Of a DNA stretch of 64,000 nucleotides, positions 9,871 to 21,462 are shown one piece after another. This DNA comes from Hemicentrotus pulcherrimus (lineage: Eukaryota > Echinodermata > Echinoidea > Camarodonta > Strongylocentrotidae), in assembly GCA_003118195.1 (NCBI GenBank), contig BEXV01000924.1, positions 28,481 through 92,480 on the forward strand. The letters run 5' to 3'. The notes under the pieces were generated by a model. That model saw only the letters and a list, made by a program, of their open reading frames with translations, had not been told where the DNA came from and made no database searches. Each line of letters opens with the position of its first letter. Within the stretch, counting starts at the first letter, position 1. Both the position numbers and the translations under genes were made by a program.

Positions 9871-12280
9871 GTGACCCTAAAAAAGCCTTTTTATTCTTTA
9901 CCTTGCTGCTTGTTAACATGACGATGCACTCCCACGCCTATTTCATTATTTTTTTCTGCACCAAGCAACCTTTCTCTGATTTTTTCGCTTCCCTGCTAGC
10001 TGAAGAATTTCCCTTAGATTTTGCTATAGATTGTGCCCTCCAGCTGCAAGAGGGGGAATATTGCAGTAGTAGAATTACAGTTGATAAATTTGGTATTTGA
10101 ATTAAGACAAGTCCAAGCTCTTTTGTCACATACTTAACAGATGACTTCTAAGGTTTTACTATATCTGATGGCTGTCGTAATTTACAAGCCCAAATCAAGA
10201 TTGATTCTGTCCAAATGTCAAGGAGAGTGAGAGTGATACTGTTGGTGTCAGTTTTATTCATAGAACCATGATACCTTTCAACACATGGGACACCACAGAA
10301 TTACAAAGAGCCTTGGATTTGTCCACTAGTCTTATTTAGTTAAGTACATGCCCTGTTTAAATAATAAAGAGGCATTAGGTATCCAGCTTTAGCAAATTGC
10401 TAACATGTAAGTGACAAGGTAGCACTTAGTGAATTAGCACCCTCCTCTTTAGAAGACCACAAATATTGCACTAGTTTGGTTTTTGTAGAGAGGGCACTTG
10501 GAGTTATTGCACCGACAGCACCATGTATTTCCTCCTCCTTTGCCTCACCTTTATATAAAGAGCTTAATTCCAAAAGGAGCTAAATCCACTTTGATGAAAA
10601 TAGAGCTATTGATATCACAGCATTGTTCACTTAAGTACCTGTCTTTCAACAAAATTATTGACCTAAATTTTTGGAGCAATTCTGAAAAAAATACATCTTC
10701 TAATATCACTTTTCTAAAGACGCCTGTGCAAGATCTGGTAAACAATTTCTTTTTACTCAGAAGTTACAAAAACGGATTTAGCTTCTTTTGGAATCAGACT
10801 CTTCATATGTAGAAAACCTTAGATATTGCACTGTTTGGGGTAAAATTAAGATAGAAACCTTTGGTTGGTAGCACATTGCATTTTTTTTTACACCATGCTT
10901 CAGATATCATAAAGACATAGAATAATCGCAAGTCATAACTGAAGTCTTGAGAGTCTAGAGTGGAAAGATGTGCAGTAGACCTGTTTGACTATATGATTAT
11001 CCTGAGTCTTTATAGATAACTACGAAATATTTTTTCCAGCACAAGTTTGCACAAGCCATCACTAAATTGCCATCACCAACAAGACATTTTGCTGTCATTT
11101 TTACTAGCTGAAAGAAAAAGAAGAGAGGATTTGTTCTCCCCTATTCAATGTTGTTCATTGCACCTCACAATTTTTGGCATACTACATCATTTCATTGATA
11201 ATAATAATGATAATAATGATAAGAATAATGATAATAATGATAAAATAATGGTAATAATGATAACAATAATTGTTATGATAATGATAATTGTAATAATTAT
11301 TACATTTAGTATTGATTTGCTTTTTAATTTTATGAACATTTCGAAAATATTGATATTGTATACTTTTTTAATATAATTGATAAATTCACAGTATTTCAAG
11401 CTGTAGCCTTTCATTTCTCTTTATTCCACTTATTTCTTTATTCCATCTTGTCAGAAATAAGTTCTGAATTCAAGAAAAGATAAAAAGCTATATATTATCT
11501 CCACACTCATTAATTCATATTTCAAGACCAACAGCAAAATTGTCTTACTTTAAACTCAATCAGTTCCTGAAGTTTTTGTTCTTTTACCTAGCAAATCAAC
11601 TTGGCATGAAATAGTTTACCTTCAGTTTTGAAATTTTAATCTCGCCTTTTTCCACACAGAAAAGTATTGAAATGCAGTTTTTTTGTAATTTATTCATGCA
11701 CATAGAATTTATCATGACTTTATGTGTTGTACTTTTCATTTTTGCTTTGCATGTTTCATTGCTGTGTTGATATTTGTTTTATTTATTTACAGTATATTTC
11801 TGTAAGAATGGATACTGCTTTTGTGTAGTAGTTGATGGTATATAGTTATAAAGCTATTTTTTATGTGAACATTTTGTAGGATGACTTCCTATCAGAAGGA
11901 TTTGATATTTCTTGAATGTAGGTTTCATAGACTTTTGTTAAGTTTAATAAAGATATTAACCTTTTCTTTCCAGAAATTTCAAAACAGCTAAATCCCAAAG
12001 GAATGCACGTTAATGAATCAATACCAAATTTTAAGATGATTTGATTGCCTGGTAAAATTAAAAATTGATATTTCTTTTTTTCGATAAGAAACCTCCTCCC
12101 TCCCCCATTCATAAGCAACACATAGCTACCTCTGAATATTGCGCTGCATTTTATCCACCTAACCCAACCCTTACAAGATCCAGATGTTCCCCGTATTAAG
12201 CCTAGATAGAAACGATAAAATGCAGTTAGTCATTAGGTTGAATATGGCTTTAACACTATTTCACTGACTCTGCCTTGCAG
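9871..12280 (+). other. Intron 9, no gene seen; AAT/GAT-type simple repeat
   Basis: 2.4 kb, AT-rich. A simple sequence of GATAATAAT type lies at about 11198-11303 and opens long frames on both strands that are not genes. One microexon-like site near 11791 was rejected. Nothing else recognised. Confidence 0.6.
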
Positions 12281-12364
12281 GAAAGAGGAAGAAGGGGGGC
12301 AAGGGACCAGTTGACATCTCGCCCTACTTTGTAGAGACACCCAGCAAATGTTCAAGTCCTGAGG
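12281..12364 (+). CDS. Exon 10: Lys-rich linker and A strand of Ig domain d
   Basis: Acceptor CTTGCAG, donor GTAAGT, phase 1 to phase 1. Encodes GKRKKGGKGPVDISPYFVET then PSKCSSPE. The KRKKGGKG patch is strongly basic. SPYFVETP is the typical A strand at the start of a titin-family Ig, so this exon ends the linker and begins domain d. Confidence 0.87.
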
Positions 12365-12699
12365 GTAAGTGTATCTAAATAACCCAGTTCCTTAGAGTAC
12401 TCTGTGGTTTCTGCATAAAACCTATGAGAATGAGAGAATTCAGTAGCCAAGGGGTCAATTTAAATAGATATTTGAATTATTCATTCAAAATTCTTTTAAA
12501 ATCAAATATGTGCTGTATATTTAGATCTATATTTTATATTTGTTTTAAAATGTTCCTTGCAAACAGAAATTTACCATAAAATGCATGATGTAATTTACAG
12601 TGGTAGTGCAGTTATGGTTTACAATCGAGTAATTGAAACACAATCCTTATCAGATATCGGTTGTTAAATGGGTACTCGATAGGATACAACCGTCATTGT

Positions 12700-12877
12700 T
12701 GGCCAAACAGTTATTGAGCTTTAAGTAATGCCTGGCTGGAATGCTCCCCAGGAAGTGGAGAAGTGTACGGGCAAGTATTGAATCCAATGACCGGGGTAAA
12801 AGTATATCTGTAAATTACTTAGAGACATAGTAGATGTATGAAGCGCTATATAAAAGCAAAATATTATTATTATTCAA
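12700..12877 (+). repeat. SINE-like repeat with TTA tail
   Basis: TTACTTAGAGACATAGTAGATG, then GAAGCGCTATATAAAAGCAA, then ATTATTATTATT. The head (GCCTGGCTGGAATGCTCCCC, GACCGGGGTAAAAG) could be part of the same unit. Shares the tail signature with the copies at 1107 and 53397. Confidence 0.55.
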
Positions 12878-13351
12878 TGGATATTTTCAATATGAGGAAG
12901 GAATGGTAATAATAGCTCATTTTTGTATAGCCTTTTCCGCAAAATGTTGTCCTTTTTTATACTATTATTATTCGCATTCCTTCATTATGAGATGAAATGA
13001 AGAGTTAACATCTTAATTTGTCTTCACATACTGAACTGCAAATGATTATAACGGTCCTCTTTATGACATAAAATTTGAGTATTAGTTGACTTACTTGTAA
13101 ATATTGATATCGTTTTCTGCAATATATAGGCAAGTCATTCACAGTAACCATTTTACTTGTACCTATTGAGGAGTTTTTCACTGAATGTAATGTATATTCA
13201 GTATACATAGTAGCTATGTTATATTAAATATCAATCAATTTTATTCTTCTTCTTCTTCTTTTTGTAATCTTCAAAGGGCTATGCTGCCTATCATGAAAAT
13301 GAGAATGATTATTTTATCTTTTCTTATTCCATCTGTACCTCCACCTTACAG

Positions 13352-13458
13352 GTCAGACTGTGAAATTTGAAGCCTTGGTTGCTGGTGAGCCTACCCCGAC
13401 CGTCAAATGGTTAAAAGGCAAGAATGAGATCGAAGATGGATTCAAAGGAAGATATGCT
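13352..13458 (+). CDS. Exon 11: Ig domain d, strands B to D
   Basis: Acceptor CTTACAG, donor GTAAGT, phase 1 to phase 0. Encodes GQTVKFEALVAGEPTPTVKW and LKGKNEIEDGFKGRYA. The G-x-P-x-P-x-V-x-W motif is canonical I-set. The 3' side of this exon runs almost at once into a 20-base minisatellite. Confidence 0.93.
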
Positions 13459-13494
13459 GTAAGTATGCTGCTGGGTCATTTCGACAGAGCTGCC

Positions 13495-13757
13495 AACCAT
13501 TCCCATATTGAAGGAATGATTCCCATGTTGGAGGAATGATTTCCATTTTGGAGGAAGGGTTACCATTTTGTAGGAAGGGTTACTATTTTGGGGAAACGAT
13601 TCCTATATTGGGAAACGATTTCTATTTTGGAGGAATGATTCCAATTTTGGAGTAACGTTTCCCTTTTTGGAGGAGCGATCCCTAGTTTTGAGGGATGAAC
13701 CTTAGTCTGGAGAAATAATTCTTTCTTTGGAGGATTGATTCCTAATTTCACTCGAAG
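13495..13757 (+). repeat. Minisatellite of about 20-base units
   Basis: Roughly a dozen imperfect copies of a unit close to GGAGGAATGATTCCCATTTT, starting about 40 bases after exon 11. The frame open on the minus strand here simply reads this repeat and is not a gene. Confidence 0.88.
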
Positions 13758-14461
13758 TCATGTTAAAAACTCTATGTATGGCCTTTTTTCTGAAACTATC
13801 TGCATCAGAGCATACAAAATACATTGTACATGTATTTGCCATGAGATATTCCTCATTTTTCTTTTGGAAGGTTGGCAGTTATGTTTCAAGACTTATTCAA
13901 GCTTTTTTTTAATTGCTATTGGTTTTTATCAGATGTACTACCATCTTAAATGTGGGTGGTAACGTATTGGAAAAACTAGCTTGGACCTGCCCGGAAATGT
14001 CTGTCATGATGACATGATTGTTGTATACCGGTACTGTAGTTATTTGTGTTGTTACAACATCATCGGTAATTTTACAGGATAAAGATGATAACACGAGGCA
14101 CTCAATACATCCAAAGACTTCCTTGAATCACTTAGTCAAGAATTAAACCTGGATCAAAGTTACTTTCCTTCGTAATGAACATCGCCAAGCTTACATTATT
14201 CAGTGTAATAGAAAATTCATGAGACAGATTTGTGATGATGATTTCATGTGTCATCGTTTATCTCAATACAAGAAAACACTTGTTAGGATCGTCACATCGC
14301 ATAAACACATTTTTTTAATTACTAGAGAATGAAGACAAGCTCTTAGTAAATATTTACCGTGTTCAACATTACAATTGGATGGGGTTTCTCACCTAAAAGA
14401 TTCTGGAAGATTATTGCCAATATGTTGATTATATACCCTACCCCGCCCTTCCCTGTTGCAG

Positions 14462-14597
14462 GTGAAATACAATGAGAAGACGGGAGTACACTCGCTGGAG
14501 ATCAAGAAGGCCGACTCCATGGACACCGGCAAGTTCTCTTGCAAGCTTGAGAACCAGCACGGCAAGGATGAGCGTGTTTTCTCCCTCATGGTGACAC
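14462..14597 (+). CDS. Exon 12: Ig domain d, strands E to G
   Basis: Acceptor TTGCAG, donor GTAAGT, phase 0 to phase 1. Encodes VKYNEKTGVHSLEIKKADSM, DTGKFSCKLENQHGKDERVF and SLMVT. D-T-G-K-F-S-C carries the tyrosine-corner position (Phe here) and the F-strand Cys; the partner B-strand Cys is absent in exon 11, so there is no core disulphide. Confidence 0.94.
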
Positions 14598-15057
14598 GTA
14601 AGTACTGTACACCAGCACCACCCTTGATCTACCCCCACCCCTCTTCCTCCTCCACTCACCCCAAAAAGTTACCTCTCTCGCCCTCCTAAGACTCTTGAAC
14701 GTACGTAATGAAGGAAGATTATTATTCTTGATGAGTGGTTTTGGATTAGTTTGAATTTGCTGAGATCGGAATCAGATTATTGAATTTCTTTGAAATAGTG
14801 AGGTTTGCGGTGTCGGTGTCCATTTGAGGAATACACATGAAGAAGTAACACACGATTACGCACCCACACACACACACACACATGGAGTAGCCCACATAGG
14901 TGTTGCCGTGATATGGTTTTATTTTGTCAAGTTCAGATTTATCTGAATGATCGGGACAAGGCAATAGCCAAATGGATCTTTTGAGTACTGGTGAGTAAAG
15001 CTGAACTACTGATGCTCCAAGATCAAAAGCTATGTACACATGTGCAAAAAAATCTAT

Positions 15058-15250
15058 TATGTAAGGGAAAACAATGTTTTATTGTCATAACAAACTGAAA
15101 ATCTTTGCGGTATTAACACTTACCATTAGTGCGTGAAAGGATATCTTTTTTTGAAACTTTACGTACGGGTAGCCAGCTCTGCGAGACATTAACCAATGAC
15201 CATTCCTAATTTTGATTTGTTATGACAAATAACATTGTTTTACTAACATA
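15058..15250. mobile_element. MITE-like palindromic element
   Basis: The left end (AAAACAATG...TTGTCATAACAAA) and the right end (TTTGTTATGACAA...CATTGTTTT) are inverted copies over about 35 bases with few mismatches, with unrelated sequence between. Total about 193 bases and no coding capacity. The superfamily is not assigned. Confidence 0.72.
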
Positions 15251-17990
15251 AAAGATAACATTGTTTTCAGAATACCACCCCGATTATGATTTAGCTTCAA
15301 TTCATTAAGATATTAGCAAGTAAGTGCAGTTTTATCCAAGCATTGTATAATGGAAACATATTCCACAAAGCTATATAAAAAGAACTTTCCTAAATTGTAT
15401 ACATAATTTGATTTTAGCAGTGTATGTGATTCAAGAATATTGTTCCGAAACTATCTAATAGCTGACAGAAATACTTAAATGGCTGAAACAGTAGTTTGTT
15501 ACCGAAACCAACAACTGCAAAGTCATTATTTCAAAATATCCAATAATCTGATCTTTTTGGGTCTAGGGTTATATACAACAATATAGAAAATATATATATT
15601 TGGTTTGTCTTTATAACTTATCCCATATATCGTATCCCATATATCGTATTTAGAGGAATAATGTGTGAGTTCTAAAGAAGACTGTAATGAATTAAAATAT
15701 GTTGAAATCTAATCATAATACATTGCATACATTTGGAGTAAAATTTCTTATACTTGTATGAGTAGTTGACTTCGATTTTGATTAACACAACATTTATTTG
15801 GAAGACAATTTGCTGCTAATGGATAAACTTATGAGATTCCATACAATTTTGTAAAAAAACAAAACAATTAAGGACATATGTCTATTCATGCTTCTAGTTC
15901 AAAACTTGGATCATTCTATACCAATTTTTGTCAAAAAATAACACCAAGAAAGTCTGAATTAATAAAATTTCAAATCTATTGTTGTATTGATATCAAATTA
16001 TATAAATTGTCTTTCACTCAAAGTTTTCAAACAATTTATTTATATTAATGTCTGTATTGATAAATAATCCGAAAGGAAATATGAAAGATGTTTATTATGC
16101 CAATGAACAAACCTTGATATTATGTAATATATGTTTTGATGTTTTGATGTTCTTTGTTTATAATAAATCTGATTGTGTGCCTTGAGTGTGAATTAATTAA
16201 TGCACCCTCTCCGAGTAGAAGTCGCCAAATATTTAGATACATTCCCTGTTTCTCTTTCTTCAGTATATATACATTTACTTCTTCAAATACACCATTGTGC
16301 ACAGCTATACATTTGTATCATATATATTTATCCTCACAACACAATTCTCAACTCATTTTTTTCCTTGTCAATATTTTTGTGCTTTTTAATAATTTCAAAA
16401 CCTAACAACGATCATCCCAAAATCAGTTACACGCAATCACCCGTCTCCCGTACACTACTGCCTGGAAACAATATATATTTATCATCACATAAGTAATATC
16501 CCCTGTAAAATAACCAAACCATCATCCTAATTTCTAAACATCCAATGTGTACATGTTCGGTCAGGACAGAAGTGGAGTTCATCAATTGAGGGAGCTAATT
16601 GATTGAAGTCTGTTTATGAATAACATTCAGCTTTTGTTGTTGTTGTGAGAGTTTGTCCTATTCACCTTAGATAATAACTGGTAGTTTTTGGAGTTGATGG
16701 AGTTAATATTTTCAAAAAGAATTGTTGTTGCTCCTCTTTCAGTGCTTTTTTCTTCTAATTTGCTGGTGATTTTCTTCTTTTTAAGGAGATCTTTCCTTTT
16801 CAGCTTTTTGTCAGCTCGGCTATGTGAAAATTGCTGTGATGGAATTGTATAATAAGGCATTGCTCTTTTTAAACCAATGTGTGTCAAGCAATGGAGAGCA
16901 AAATCATCCCTTTAAAAGATCTAGACCCTACTCATACAGTATCAATAAATAAAATAAGATTATAGTGTTCACCTTTCATTCTATAACAATTTTCAGAAGG
17001 GGGGGGGGGGGCTTTAGAAGGTAAAACGTTTCTCCGTGGGAAGTTTTAAATGTATATCATCACAACATTTCAGTGATAAGTAGAGAAGGAAGATGTTTAT
17101 CGGTGTGTGAAAAGGAAAGAAAACAATTTTCTCTTACTTGTGAGAAAATTTTAGGATATTTAAGTGCAATACAGAATTTTTGATGCGGGTGAACTTTGCT
17201 TTAACTCTAGTATATTTTGTTAGAGGAAAAATTGATTTACTAAAGAGAAGAGCCTACTTCTTATTAGAAATAAACCTAAAACTTTGTGTGGGATGTGTAT
17301 AATAGTATTATCTCTCTGTTTGTTCATCTGCCTTACAGTATATTACTCTATCTGTGATTTAAACACATTCTAAATACATGTCAGATTGTAACTGTTTGAT
17401 AGAACCCAAAACACCATTGTAATGTCACTCATCCATCCACTTGTATACTTCACAAAAAATAGCTTCACCCCTTCCATTGTGCAGATTAATGTTCAAGCTA
17501 GAGCGATTTATGCACTCCGATGCTTAGGTTATGTGCATCCTGCAATCTTGTTAAAAAGCCGGTTGAAGTATGATCTACCGTGTTGAACTCATCCTAAGGT
17601 TAACAGGGCTTTTTAGAGAATGGCAACTTTTTCTTTTTTTGAACGAGGCAAATGTGGCATCATTTTCCGGTCTTGCCCCTAACAGTTACCTCCCTTTTCT
17701 TCCCTGCCCCCTCCTCATTTCCCGTACTCATTATTATGATTTTATTCCTCCCCTTCATGTCACCCATCAGTCCTCCGACCACCTGTCGAATCCCCTTGTG
17801 ATCACTTCTCACTAGCACATGCTTATGCGGCCCGGCTTCGGCAACTAAGGCACCTTATTACCAGCACAATGTGGCACCAAAAACTAGCAAAACGGAAATG
17901 CAAAGGAACGAGTTTCCACCCCCTTTAATTCTTTCTCCTCCCCAAGTTTTATCTTATCAATCCCAAGTTTTAATTAATGCAAGGCGGCCC

Positions 17991-17998
17991 TGACGTCA
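17991..17998. promoter_or_regulatory. CRE-like palindrome TGACGTCA
   Basis: A perfect cAMP-response-element consensus, 53 bases upstream of exon 13 inside the C-rich intron segment. The site is seen directly; any function is a guess. The same core also occurs inside coding exons 30 and 51, where it simply encodes protein. Confidence 0.25.
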
Positions 17999-18050
17999 TC
18001 TTTTTATCATTTGCATTCCGACGATTGATCACCGATTTTCCATCTCTCAG

Positions 18051-18083
18051 TCGAAGAGGATGAAGTGCTTGAAGAAGGAGAAG
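18051..18083 (+). CDS. Exon 13: 33-base acidic linker exon
   Basis: Acceptor CTCTCAG after a long pyrimidine-rich stretch, donor GTACAA, phase 1 to phase 1. The junction with exon 12 makes a Leu codon, giving LEEDEVLEEGE. Strongly acidic, so likely a disordered charged linker. Support is the acceptor, phase fit and composition; frame-neutral and possibly alternative. Confidence 0.72.
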
Positions 18084-21000
18084 GTACAATGCTTTCAAAG
18101 TGATTTCTTAATGTGATGGTGGAGAAACAGTCAGAAAAATGCCTTTACAGACTATCCTAAGTTATCATAAGGTCCATATTTAGACTCACTTTCCTGTTGA
18201 AAGACATCTTTTGCATTAATTGTGCTGGCTTAAAAAAAGTTTCAAAGTCTAGTTCTTTTGTATGAACAAGGAATTTGTGGGAAAACAATTTGCAGCTTAT
18301 ATGGATTCAAATGCTAGTTATATACATGTAACTGACATTTATGACTTTATTGGTGGTTTAATAGTAATGGAAGTTTACTGCTCACAAAAATATTAGTTAT
18401 TAGTGTTCAGAGACTCAAACTACTTCTATATTGTTTGTAAAGTGGTGAATGTGTATCAACTTTTCTGGTAAGTAGTTATGCAGATCAAAGGTCATGAGGT
18501 ACACAAGCTCTGTGGCACTTTTTTAAATACATGTTTCTTAATATGGGTCATAAATGCAAAATGTTGAAGAATCTCAATAATTATACTTGAAATGAAGTCA
18601 CACTTTGATCAAAACTTGAGAAGCCTACATAATGCATATGATGACCTTTGAATACAGGAAGGTGAAAAGCAACTATTCTCCACCACCACGTGTAAAGTAA
18701 TTATACTATTAACTCATTCCAGAAGACCATACAAATTATGGTCGTCTAATGGTTTTTACCATGGAAGAAATGTGAAATCAGATAATTGTCCCCAAAATAT
18801 GAAAACTAAAGAATGACAGAATATGACATAATGAAAAACAAACTTGGTGAGTAATGTGCCTGTTGTGTCAAGGGTTCAAGGCAGTGACGCTGATGTTCCA
18901 AAGTGCAGCTTTCGCAGACATTGTAGATTTTTTAGACCATATAGTTTGAAGTTGAGGGGGAAAAACCCAGTGATTTTCAGGATTTTATTGCAGTTGTAAA
19001 GAGTAGTTTGGTAATTATTGAAAGATACAATCCAATACCTTTTTGTCTACATGTATGTGTTTACTTCTTGGAGTGATAAATTCTTTGGAATGAAGATAAG
19101 TCATGCAAGGAACCTTCCATTCATTTTGTAAATTACAATGTTTCCCCCATCTCATTGCTTATATATGAACATTTTCTATAAAACTGAAAATGTTTTTATT
19201 GGGTGAGAAAAGAAAACTATCTTCAGAATATCACTAAGTACCTTAAAAAGGGTTCTTTAACCTCAAAGGCTTGTTAAATGTTTAAAAAAGAGCATACATG
19301 TTTTGCGATCCACTTTTATTTAAGCACATTGTCCAAGATTCAAATGAGGTATTGGATTGTAGAATCGAGTGAGATTAGCTTCATAAAAAGTACATCATGT
19401 CAAAGTACTGTACCTGTGTCTTTCCATCCATTCATACATGCTCATTGTCTGTAGAATTTTTTCTTTTATCCAATATCCATACCATTTACCGTACATCAAT
19501 TCATTTCATCGTAACATCCATATACCTACATCAATTATTCATAAATATCAACTTTTCATACACATTTTTCATCAGATGCAGATCAACCTACATTTTAGTG
19601 TGTCTTTCAAATGTACATGTACCTATTAACTAGAGTTAAATGTGTCTGTAAATCTGTAATAAAAAATTACAATTTTATCAGTTATTTGAAGTGGAAATCA
19701 AATATTGCGGTCTATTTGTATTAAATAATCTGTTTTCAGTCTCTTCATCATATTTAAATTCAGAAAGATATATGTATTTAAGTTCAGTTACTGTTTATTC
19801 AGTTTAATATTTGACTGTTCAAGTAAAAAGAAGAAAGTAGAGTAGTTTTTGCACCAGCACATAAACACATACATTTCCTCCTCACTCTTTCCTCATTAAA
19901 CTTTCAATTTCTTGTCTCCTATTTCATGACTACTTTATCACACCCTTCATTGCACTTTAGGGTTGATGACTCCTTTGGAAGTTCAAACTAATGTTGATAA
20001 TGAAGGCTCAGATTATTCAAATAGAACTGTGATAAACATTTCTACTGGCAAGCAAGTCATTTAACACTTCAAGATATCTTTAACAGTTCAAAGTTATGTC
20101 AGATGACTTCATAATTATTGTGCTTTTGTGTATAAAAAAATCTATGCAAACACAATAAAATTTGACCTTTTTTTTAAAAGTCACATTTAAACCATGAATG
20201 ACCTAATTCAGACATTATCTTTTATCACAGATGTATTGTATAATTTCACTTGCTAGGCTATATATGTAATTTTGAAAAAATGATTTAAGAGAACCTTGCA
20301 TATATCGTATGCTAAACTAAAAACTGATCCTAAAATTATTTGAAGTTGGAGAAGCACTACTATTGAAAACTTTTGAAAGAAGTTTGTTACTTTCCAAAGG
20401 AATCTGAGACCATATTTCATTATCCAAATAAGTGAGGCTCATCTGATATTGTAGGTGAAATTAATATTTCCCACATTTCTATTAAGAGAAGATTTTAAAA
20501 GAAATTGGCACCTAGGAATTTGATTTTCATCGAATCCATGACTTTACACCCATTGCTTTGTAACTAAATTGGAATTATGTAATGTATTGACATTTTAAGG
20601 ATTCAGTTCGAGGTAGAAAAGTATGAATAGAAATTTTGAAATTCTATTTTCTTTGACCTTATAGAAACTCTTCTAGTTCTTTATTTGAATTATCTTTAGT
20701 AGGAAAAAATATAACCATATTTTTGTAGGTTTTTGTGATGATAATTTTCTTTCTCATGCAACTCAAAATGATATCTTCAGGGTAGGTGCCTCTTTCAATT
20801 GCCTTTTGTTATTACTATGAGAAAAATCTAAAAAGGAGTAATATCATGATTTTTGAAAGATTTTTTTAGATTGGTTAGGACCATTAAGATTCAGATTGTT
20901 TTGAAAAGATTATTGTGTAGAATATACACAATGATTATTCAGAAACTGGGTAATGAAAATTTGAAGTACTCTACAAAATGGCATGATTAGATAGGGTTCA

Positions 21001-21450
21001 TTTTTCTTCCTTTCAAGTCCCCCCCCCCTCACACACACACACAAACCTTCATGGTAATCCAATTACCACCTCCATCTTGCACTCTCTCATCCAACTCATC
21101 TCAATTTTTTTCAAACAATTTCAAACTTTGGGTTGTGGCTAAACCCTCCATCCATCTTCATCCCTGCACTCGTACTTCACTTTCACTCGCACCAAGAAAC
21201 AAAGATCTAAATTTCAAGATTTCTATTCTTGATGACCTCTTCTCTTCAAGTCTCACTTTCCCCCCTCTTATAAAGTGCAAGCTGACTGACCGCCGAGTTC
21301 CTGTCTCTCTCTTTCTCTCCAACTCCCCCTTTTCCCCAATACTTGCCCCGCCTTTACTCCGCCCTTACTCCGCCCTTACTCCGCCCTTTGATGCATCGAC
21401 CACCCAACACTTAACCACCACCACCACCACCACCACCATCCCGCCTGCAG
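18084..21450 (+). other. Intron 13, no gene seen
   Basis: 3.4 kb, AT-rich up to about 21000, then C-rich: a poly-C run near 21018, a CA run, tandem CTCCGCCCTTA units at about 21346-21388 and a CCA run near 21417-21438. The 157-codon open frame across the C-rich part is a composition artefact. Confidence 0.6.
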
Positions 21451-21462
21451 GCAAAAGCAGAG
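21451..21462 (+). CDS. Exon 14: candidate 12-base microexon
   Basis: GCAAAAGCAGAG lies between a strong acceptor (CCGCCTGCAG after a C-rich run) and a GTATAT donor. With phase 1 on both sides it adds GKSR between exon 13 and exon 15, matching the charged linker. The donor is weak and the exon tiny, so this is a hypothesis; leaving it out keeps the frame. Confidence 0.45.

Larger units (their letters stand above)
14598..18050 (+). other. Intron 12 with one palindromic element
   Basis: 3.45 kb intron, AT-rich except for its last 400 bases. It contains a CA dinucleotide run near 14866 and a MITE-like element at 15058-15250. From about 17640 the sense strand becomes C-rich up to exon 13. No coding sequence was recognised. 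Confidence 0.6.

Noticed and set aside
11047..11414. Overlapping open frames on both strands near 11.2 kb
   Set aside because: They read through an AAT/GAT simple repeat.
11788..11796. Nine-base microexon TATATTTCT between TTTACAG and GTAAGA
   Set aside because: Phase fits, but joining to exon 10 would make a TGA stop.
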